From Paenibacillus ginsengarvi (GTDB taxonomy: Bacteria > Bacillota > Bacilli > Paenibacillales > NBRC-103111), in the NCBI RefSeq assembly GCF_003626695.1, contig NZ_RBAH01000030.1:37491-101490 (forward strand): a DNA stretch of 64,000 nucleotides, read 5' to 3'. Positions 59,272 through 64,000 of the stretch are shown piece by piece. Position 1 is the stretch's first letter. Every line of letters starts with the position of its first letter. The translations under genes were made by a program, and so were the position numbers. The notes beneath the pieces were generated by a model. That model worked only from the letters and a program-made list of their open reading frames with translations, searched no databases and had not been told where the DNA came from.

Positions 59272-59718
59272 TCAATCTGAGGATTCCATCAGCTCGGTTA
59301 ATACGGATTGCGTTGTTTTAAAAAATTGCAGGGTGTGGTACAGCTCTTCTTCCGTAAATAGGGGGCCGCATTTGTCCATAAATCGGTTATAAAACCGGTC
59401 GTACGCCTCCTCGTACCGGAGGCCCAATTCATCCAAATCCAGCGCGGTTGAACGTTTATCGTCGGTTAATTGAACTCTTTTGACGAACCGCCGGCTTTCC
59501 AGCTTGTTAATCAGCTGGCTGACCGCGCTTTTGGATATTCCCATTCGCTCCGCAAAAAACGAAGGAGACTTCAGCCGGTTGCGGATAATATAGCTCAGCA
59601 AAATTTCCTGTTGTTTGTTTAATTCAAACGGAATAAATCGTTTCTCCACCTGATGGAATTGGAACCAGACGTTCTCCATCATCTCGATCAACAGGGAGGC
59701 GGTTTGTTGTTTATTCAT
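59272..59718 (-). CDS. MarR-family transcriptional regulator
   Basis: The 148-residue winged-helix regulator has the DNA-recognition region FFAERMGISKSAVSQLINKL at about 54-73 and the wing RVQLTDDKRSTALDL at about 83-97. It overlaps the upstream small membrane-protein gene by eight bases, so the two are translationally coupled. A long palindrome overlaps the operon promoter and is the likely operator, giving autorepression. Confidence 0.92.
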   Translation of the reverse strand: MNKQQTASLLIEMMENVWFQFHQVEKRFIPFELNKQQEILLSYIIRNRLKSPSFFAERMGISKSAVSQLINKLESRRFVKRVQLTDDKRSTALDLDELGLRYEEAYDRFYNRFMDKCGPLFTEEELYHTLQFFKTTQSVLTELMESSD

Positions 59719-59971
59719 GTTCTCGTTCCTTTTTGTTCTTTTTCCAATTTTTCGGATTCAAATACGATCTGTATTTGTGCACGACTTCTTTGCCGATCAG
59801 CAGAACGGCGATCCAGAAGCAGATTTCGGCGAGCACGGCGGAAACCGCGGCAATGATGGCCTTCACTCCGGTGGTTAAGGGCAGGAACGGGACAATCACA
59901 ATGGGCAGCCACAGCGCGCAGGAGACGACGAAAAAGATCAGCCCCAGCCGGTACACGAGTTTGTTTTTCAA
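59711..59971 (-). CDS. Small two-helix membrane protein upstream of MarR
   Basis: This 86-residue protein has two hydrophobic helices at about 8-32 (LGLIFFVVSCALWLPIVIVP) and 36-60 (KAIIAAVSAVLAEICFWIAV) and a strongly basic C-terminal tail ending KNKKEREHE. It resembles small proteins annotated as transporter-suffix domain proteins. No catalytic motif is present. It is the first gene of a two-gene operon with a MarR regulator and sits directly after the palindromic operator, so it is probably what the regulator controls, possibly in a stress or membrane-protection role. Confidence 0.75.
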   Translation of the reverse strand: MKNKLVYRLGLIFFVVSCALWLPIVIVPFLPLTTGVKAIIAAVSAVLAEICFWIAVLLIGKEVVHKYRSYLNPKNWKKNKKEREHE

Positions 59972-59987
59972 AACGATCCTCCCCTAA

Positions 59988-60016
59988 TATAATTTAGTTA
60001 AGTTAACTAAATTATA
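59988..60016 (-). promoter_or_regulatory. Perfect 29-bp palindromic operator of the MarR operon
   Basis: Fourteen bases each side of G60002 are exactly complementary (arms contain AATTTAGTTAA and TTAACTAAATT). It overlaps the -10 box and likely start point of the operon, the expected place for a MarR autorepressor. Confidence 0.85.
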
Positions 60017-60039
60017 ATTCGATTAAATTCAGAAAGCAA
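60011..60039 (-). promoter_or_regulatory. SigmaA promoter of the MarR operon
   Basis: On the minus strand a -35-like TTGCTT (60039-60034) is followed after exactly 17 bases by TATAAT (60016-60011), a perfect -10 box lying inside the operator. Confidence 0.6.
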
Positions 60040-60130
60040 ATCCTCCAGCGATTCGGGTACAAGTGGCAATACAGGATAGGTTCGCCTCAGGGCGGAAGTG
60101 TGACATAGGCCAAGCGAACCGGCAAACCGT

Positions 60131-61021
60131 CTAGTGGCCAGGATGCCGATCGTAATAATCGCTCACAAATTGGCGGAACAGTCTCGCTGTCGGGTCGAGG
60201 TAGTGATGGCTGTTCCAGGCAAGCCCGATCGTGCGCCGGCAAGCCGGTTCCGAGACCGGAAGCCGCACGAGTAACGTCATATCGATACCGGAAATGGCAG
60301 GCAGCATCGTAATGCCGAGTCCGGCTTTGACAAAGCCGATGGCGCTGACCGCTTCGTCGCTTTCGAAGGCGATGTGGGGCGCGATCCCCGCCTTGCGGCA
60401 AGCTTCGTCGAAGACGGTGCGCGCGCCGTAGCCTTGTTTCAGAATGACGAACGATTCGTGCGCCAGCTCGTCGAGACGGACAGACGAACGGTCCGCAAGG
60501 ATATGGTCGTTCGGTACGTAGACGTAGATGTCTTCGCTCCACAGCTGCTGCCATTCGATGCCGGGCCGCATCTCGGTAATCGAGGCCAAGCCGTAATCGA
60601 TCTCGCCGGCTTCCAATTGGTCCAGCATGGCGTTCGTGGAATTTTGATGCAGTTGAAAGGTTACGTAAGGATAGCGGCGGCGGAATTGCCGCAGCAGCTC
60701 CGGCACGGAGCTGAGTCCGAGCGATTTGAGAAACGCGAGCGAAACGGAGCCTTGCTCCGGATTTTGCATATCGGCGATTTCCCGCTTGGCATCGGTCATT
60801 TCCCGCAAAATGCGCGTCGCTCGGCGATAAAACAACTGGCCGTACCGGTTCAGCTTGACGTGCCGCCCTTGCCGGTCAAACAGAGGAACGCCCAATTCCT
60901 CCTCCAGCTTGGCGATGGAGCGGCTTAATGTCGGCTGGGCGATCGAGAGCAATTGCGCCGCGCGCGTGAAATGCTCTTCCTCGGCGACGACCTGAAAATA
61001 TTCGAGCTGCTGCCATTCCAT
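60131..61021 (-). CDS. LysR-family transcriptional regulator
   Basis: The 296-residue regulator has an N-terminal HTH at about 1-60 (LEYFQVVAEEEHFTRAAQLL, then AQPTLSRSIAKLEEELGVPL) and a C-terminal type 2 periplasmic-fold effector domain. It resembles the GltC/CidR-like group. GGAAGGAGA precedes the ATG. It is divergent from a TSUP exporter and a ceramidase-like gene (152 bases between starts), its probable targets. Confidence 0.92.
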   Translation of the reverse strand: MEWQQLEYFQVVAEEEHFTRAAQLLSIAQPTLSRSIAKLEEELGVPLFDRQGRHVKLNRYGQLFYRRATRILREMTDAKREIADMQNPEQGSVSLAFLKSLGLSSVPELLRQFRRRYPYVTFQLHQNSTNAMLDQLEAGEIDYGLASITEMRPGIEWQQLWSEDIYVYVPNDHILADRSSVRLDELAHESFVILKQGYGARTVFDEACRKAGIAPHIAFESDEAVSAIGFVKAGLGITMLPAISGIDMTLLVRLPVSEPACRRTIGLAWNSHHYLDPTARLFRQFVSDYYDRHPGH

Positions 61022-61173
61022 ACGGCATTCTCCTTCCCGGCGGCGAGCCGGATTTTATCGATTACATTTTAGCATAGAAATGATTGGATATATACATTGG
61101 ACGTTATGAGTATTCGATGCTTAAATGAGGAGGAGAGGTCGGGAACATCATCAGGGAAAGGCGCGTTGAAGGT

Positions 61174-61932
61174 ATGTTGCTGGAAGTCGTACTCGCCATG
61201 TTCATTGTCGGGCTTCTGTTAGGTTTTGTCGGTGCGGGCGGGTCGGGATTCATTATCGCCGTGCTTTCGGTCGCATTCGGTGTTCCGCTTCAAACGGCAT
61301 TAGGGACGGCGCTCGCAGCCATGATTTTTTCCTCCTTCTCGGGGGCGTTCAGCCATTACCGGGAAGGTAACGCCGTCTTGAAAGTCGGGCTTACCGCCGG
61401 CGGCGCGGGAGCGGCGGGTGCGCTGCTCGCTACGCAGTTTTCGGATGCGATACCGTCGGAGAATTTGAAGCTGTTTACGGCGGGCATGTTGATTTTGTCA
61501 GGTCTTGCTTTATGGCTGCGGATGTCGCTCGTCGGCCGCCAGTCTTCCGAGGAAGGTCAGGCGGAACGGACGAAGGGGCGGGGCTTCTGGATGGGAGCGC
61601 TCGGCGTCGGACTCGTAACCGGCGTGTTGTCGGGTTTATTCGGTATCGGCTCGACGCCGTTCATCCAGATCGGTTTGATGACGTTTCTTCGTTTGTCCCC
61701 TCGGCAGGCGGCCGGAACGACGATGCTCGTGATATGGCCGATAGCGCTCGGAGGCGGAGCGGGTTATTACAGCCAGGGACATCTGGACCTGCTTCTGCTT
61801 GCGGAAGTCGTGGCCGGGGTGACGATCGGTTCGTACATCGGAGCGAAATTTACGAAACGTTTACCGGCGCCGGTGCTGAAGACGGCGATGGTGCTTACAC
61901 CGATGATTGGCGGAGTGATTTTGCTAATGTAA
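61174..61932 (+). CDS. Sulfite exporter TauE/SafE-family (TSUP) membrane transporter
   Basis: This 252-residue polytopic membrane protein has about eight transmembrane helices and the family repeat: LLGFVGAGGSGFIIAVLSVA in the first half and GVLSGLFGIGSTPFIQIGLM in the second. The family exports sulfite, sulfonates or other organic anions. Substrate is not deducible. The ribosome site (GAAGGT) is weak and close to the ATG. It precedes a ceramidase-like gene by 26 bases on the same strand and is divergent from a LysR regulator. Confidence 0.9.
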   Translation: MLLEVVLAMFIVGLLLGFVGAGGSGFIIAVLSVAFGVPLQTALGTALAAMIFSSFSGAFSHYREGNAVLKVGLTAGGAGAAGALLATQFSDAIPSENLKLFTAGMLILSGLALWLRMSLVGRQSSEEGQAERTKGRGFWMGALGVGLVTGVLSGLFGIGSTPFIQIGLMTFLRLSPRQAAGTTMLVIWPIALGGGAGYYSQGHLDLLLLAEVVAGVTIGSYIGAKFTKRLPAPVLKTAMVLTPMIGGVILLM

Positions 61933-61958
61933 CTGTACAGGGAGAGGGGACGATAGCG

Positions 61959-63335
61959 ATGAAATGCGGATTAAGCGAACTGGTCATTACCCCGCCGCTT
62001 GGGAGCGAAATACCCGGAGCCGGCGTTCGGCGCCTTTCGACGGGCGTCAAGGACGATTTATACGTGAAGGCGTTCGTTCTGGAAACGGAGCGGCAGACGA
62101 TGGCTTTCGTTGTGCTTGATGCAATCGACGTGCGGCGGCAGGAAGTGGAGGCGATTCGGCAGCGCGCGGCCGGGATGACCGGACTTACGCCGGAGTGGAT
62201 TGGCGTATCGGCGACGCATGCGCACACGTCCGGGCCGACGATCCGGACCACCTATGTGACGGCCCAGGACGACGCTTATTTGCAATTTATCGTGGAACGG
62301 TCCGCCGATGCGCTCGTAATGGCATGGAACAAACGGCAGCCGGCGAGGATCGGCTTTGCGCTGGGAAAAGAAGAGACGATCGCTTATAACCGCCGCTTCC
62401 GGATGAAGGACGGCACGGTGCGAACAAACCCGGGAGTCGGCAATCCGGACATTGTCGGTCCGACGGGGCCGATCGATCCGGACGTTGCCGTAATCCGCAT
62501 TGACGACGCGAACGGAAAACCGCTCGGCATCGTCACCAACTATGCGTGTCATGCCGATGTTGTAGGAGGGCTCGAATACAACGGCGATTTTCCCGGCGAG
62601 CTGAGCCGTTCGCTGAAGCGAATGTACGGGGAATCGCTTGTCAGCGTCTTTTTCCAAGGCGCATCGGGCAACGTGAACCATATCGACGTAAGCGGCCGCA
62701 GCCGGTTCGTGCGCGAGACGCACTACATCAAGATGGGGCGCATACTGGCGGGCGAGGTCATTCGGCAGCGCGAGCGCGCGCAAACGGCCGATACCCTGCC
62801 GCTGCTTGCCGACCGCGGCTTTGTTACGATGAACTACCGCAAGCCTACAGAGGCCGAAGTCGCTAAGGCGCGCGAAGTGCTCGCCGCCCCTGAGCGTTAT
62901 CCGCAAACGGAAGTCCGGCTAGCCGAACAGGCGCTTGAGCTTGCGGAGCGGGCCGACGAGCAGGCGGAGGTGGAAATCCAGGCGATGGCGCTAGATAAGG
63001 ATACGGCGCTCGTCGCGCTGCCGGCGGAGATGTTCGTGGAATTCGGGCTGGACGTGAAGGCGCGTTCGCCGTTCGCTATGACGATCGTGAACGAGTTGTC
63101 GAACGGATCGGTCAGCGGATATGTGTGCACGCCGGAAGCGTATGCGCAGGGCGGGTATGAAAACCGGATTCGGCACTACAGCCGCCACGAGATCGGAGCA
63201 GGGCAGTTGTTTGCCGATAAGGCGGTGGAGCTGCTCCAGCAATTGAAGCGGCAAATAAGCGCAGCGGCGGAAAAGCGCAGCAGGGCCGCAAAGTGTAAGC
63301 TGTACGCGTATCGGCGCCGGCGATACCGGCCGTAG
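61959..63335 (+). CDS. Neutral/alkaline ceramidase-like hydrolase (N-terminal domain only)
   Basis: The 458-residue protein matches the catalytic domain layout of neutral ceramidases: the start CGLSELVITPPLGSEIPGAG, the zinc-site motif VSATHAHTSGP near residue 86, NYACHADVVGG near 192, and FFQGASGNVNHIDV near 230. It lacks a signal peptide and the C-terminal beta-sandwich of true ceramidases, as do many Firmicute homologues of unknown substrate. ATG 61959 is chosen because GGGAGAGGGG lies before it. The longer in-frame version overlaps the TSUP gene. It probably hydrolyses an amide bond in a small molecule exported or imported by the neighbouring system. Confidence 0.85.
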   Translation: MKCGLSELVITPPLGSEIPGAGVRRLSTGVKDDLYVKAFVLETERQTMAFVVLDAIDVRRQEVEAIRQRAAGMTGLTPEWIGVSATHAHTSGPTIRTTYVTAQDDAYLQFIVERSADALVMAWNKRQPARIGFALGKEETIAYNRRFRMKDGTVRTNPGVGNPDIVGPTGPIDPDVAVIRIDDANGKPLGIVTNYACHADVVGGLEYNGDFPGELSRSLKRMYGESLVSVFFQGASGNVNHIDVSGRSRFVRETHYIKMGRILAGEVIRQRERAQTADTLPLLADRGFVTMNYRKPTEAEVAKAREVLAAPERYPQTEVRLAEQALELAERADEQAEVEIQAMALDKDTALVALPAEMFVEFGLDVKARSPFAMTIVNELSNGSVSGYVCTPEAYAQGGYENRIRHYSRHEIGAGQLFADKAVELLQQLKRQISAAAEKRSRAAKCKLYAYRRRRYRP

Positions 63336-63342
63336 AATGCAC

Positions 63343-63395
63343 AAAAGCCGAGGACAGATATACCCGATCACGGTATATCGATGTTCTCGGCCTTT
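63343..63395 (+). terminator. Rho-independent terminator, possibly bidirectional
   Basis: GCCGAGGACA at 63347-63356 pairs with TGTTCTCGGC at 63382-63391, with an inner ATATACC/GGTATAT stem. It is flanked by AAAA on the left and CTTT on the right. Confidence 0.75.
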
Positions 63396-63466
63396 GGACG
63401 GTTCAGGCATTATCGCCATGCGGGACCCATCGCGCCAACAGGGAGCGCATCCGCCGTCCGGCTTGG

Positions 63467-63600
63467 CATAGCGGAACCGCTTGTTCCGTTATGGTGCAGT
63501 GAAAGGGTGGAAATGGCTCGATAACGGAAGTTAAAGTTCCGTTAACCCGGTAAAAAGAATGGAATACGGCGCTTCCCGCTGGCATAACGGAACTTCTTGG
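63467..63600. repeat. Palindromic repeats with GCGGAA/TTCCG arms, third copy interrupted
   Basis: Unit one (near 63467) has arms ATAGCGGAAC and GTTCCGTTAT. Unit two (near 63530) has ATAACGGAA and TTCCGTTA. A third left arm ATAACGGAAC at about 63583 has no right arm because the insertion sequence begins within 25 bases. They are the same family as at 43145-43350. Confidence 0.7.
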
Positions 63601-64000
63601 ACCTCTGTCAAGAAAGTGGACACAAATTTAAGAAAAAAATTTAGATAAAGAGGTTTCAAATTGCTTGCTGAACTGCGCGGGCGACAAATAGCCCAGCGAG
63701 CTGTGAATTCGCTTGCGGTTGTAGAACAATTCGATGTACTCGAAGATCTCTTGGCGCGCTTGCTCCTTCGTTTGAAACCTCGTGCAGTAGATCAGTTCCT
63801 TTTTGATCAAGCTGTGAAACGACTCGATGCAGGCATTGTCATAGCAATTCCCTCTGCGGCTCATACTGGTCCGCATGTGGTACGATTCGAGTTTCTTGCG
63901 GTAATCTTCGGATGCGTACTGCGTGCCCCGATCGGAGTGATGCATTAACCCTTTTGGAGGCTTCTTCTTGGCATAAGCGTCCTCCAAGGCGCCCAGCACC
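63600..64000 (-). mobile_element. IS3-family insertion sequence, right end
   Basis: The element comprises the partial OrfB gene and a terminal repeat-like sequence near 63606. It was inserted into a GCGGAA palindromic repeat. The exact terminus and any target duplication cannot be fixed without the other end. Confidence 0.75.
63628..64000 (-). CDS. IS3-family transposase OrfB, partial (C-terminal part)
   Basis: The minus-strand frame runs out of the window, so only the last 124 residues are seen. They carry the second Asp (HHSDRGTQYAS) and the Glu (ACIESFHSLIKKE) of the DDE catalytic core, and the typical C terminus YNRKRIHSSLGYLSPAQF. This is the integrase domain of an IS3-family element (IS150-like). 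The right inverted repeat is probably at about 63600-63622 (TGTCAAGAAAGTGGACAC). The rest of the element lies beyond base 64000. Confidence 0.92.
   Translation of the reverse strand, partial: VLGALEDAYAKKKPPKGLMHHSDRGTQYASEDYRKKLESYHMRTSMSRRGNCYDNACIESFHSLIKKELIYCTRFQTKEQARQEIFEYIELFYNRKRIHSSLGYLSPAQFSKQFETSLSKFFS

Overview
The window looks like the chromosome of a spore-forming Firmicute of the Paenibacillaceae (Paenibacillus or Cohnella type). The evidence is a moderately high GC content with Gram-positive ribosome binding sites (GGAGG), SLH-domain surface protein, Lpl/Ytc-type sugar transport operons without their own ATPase, large membrane-bound YesS-like AraC regulators, Tat-exported beta-helix proteins and short palindromic intergenic repeats. 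Genus assignment is inference. No tRNA, rRNA or CRISPR array was seen.

Layout. 1-8231: the end of a multidomain beta-helix protein, two solute-binding lipoproteins, a Tat-exported beta-helix protein and a cupin AraC regulator. 8649-14757: membrane AraC regulator, then binding protein and two permeases. 14847-17904: a second Tat beta-helix/AraC pair. 17992-21680: a CPT-like kinase, then a c-di-GMP-I riboswitch leading into an SLH-domain surface protein. 21814-25732: PchR-like AraC, DHA2-type MFS exporter, GNAT acetyltransferase and an orphan WalR-like response regulator. 26017-30013: aldehyde dehydrogenase, CdaR-like regulator and lysine-6-dehydrogenase-like protein, probably amino acid catabolism. 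30014-30646: a binding-protein remnant and a 123-bp tandem repeat. 30647-39346: AraC, binding protein, Tat beta-helix protein, Gfo/Idh/MocA oxidoreductase, binding protein and AraC, a carbohydrate-utilisation locus. 39510-43039: MATE exporter, methyltransferase and a Fur-box-controlled siderophore-binding lipoprotein. 43533-49667: membrane AraC, binding protein, two permeases. 49668-50184: degenerate repeats and a MITE-like element. 50200-59162: binding protein and cupin AraC (divergent), a third membrane AraC, then a binding protein/nitrilase/binding protein operon. 59272-63335: a MarR autoregulated pair and a LysR/TSUP exporter/ceramidase-like group. The window ends in an IS3-family transposase.

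How the genes work together. The window holds nine ABC-type solute-binding lipoproteins, nine AraC regulators and four beta-helix (polysaccharide lyase-like) proteins, but only two pairs of permeases and no sugar ABC ATPase. Two size classes recur. Binding proteins of about 550 residues sit beside membrane AraC regulators (three times, twice with permeases). Binding proteins of about 440 residues have no permeases and mostly sit beside a soluble cupin AraC regulator. This suggests many small, separately regulated modules for recognising plant-type polysaccharide fragments, sharing transport or signalling components encoded elsewhere.
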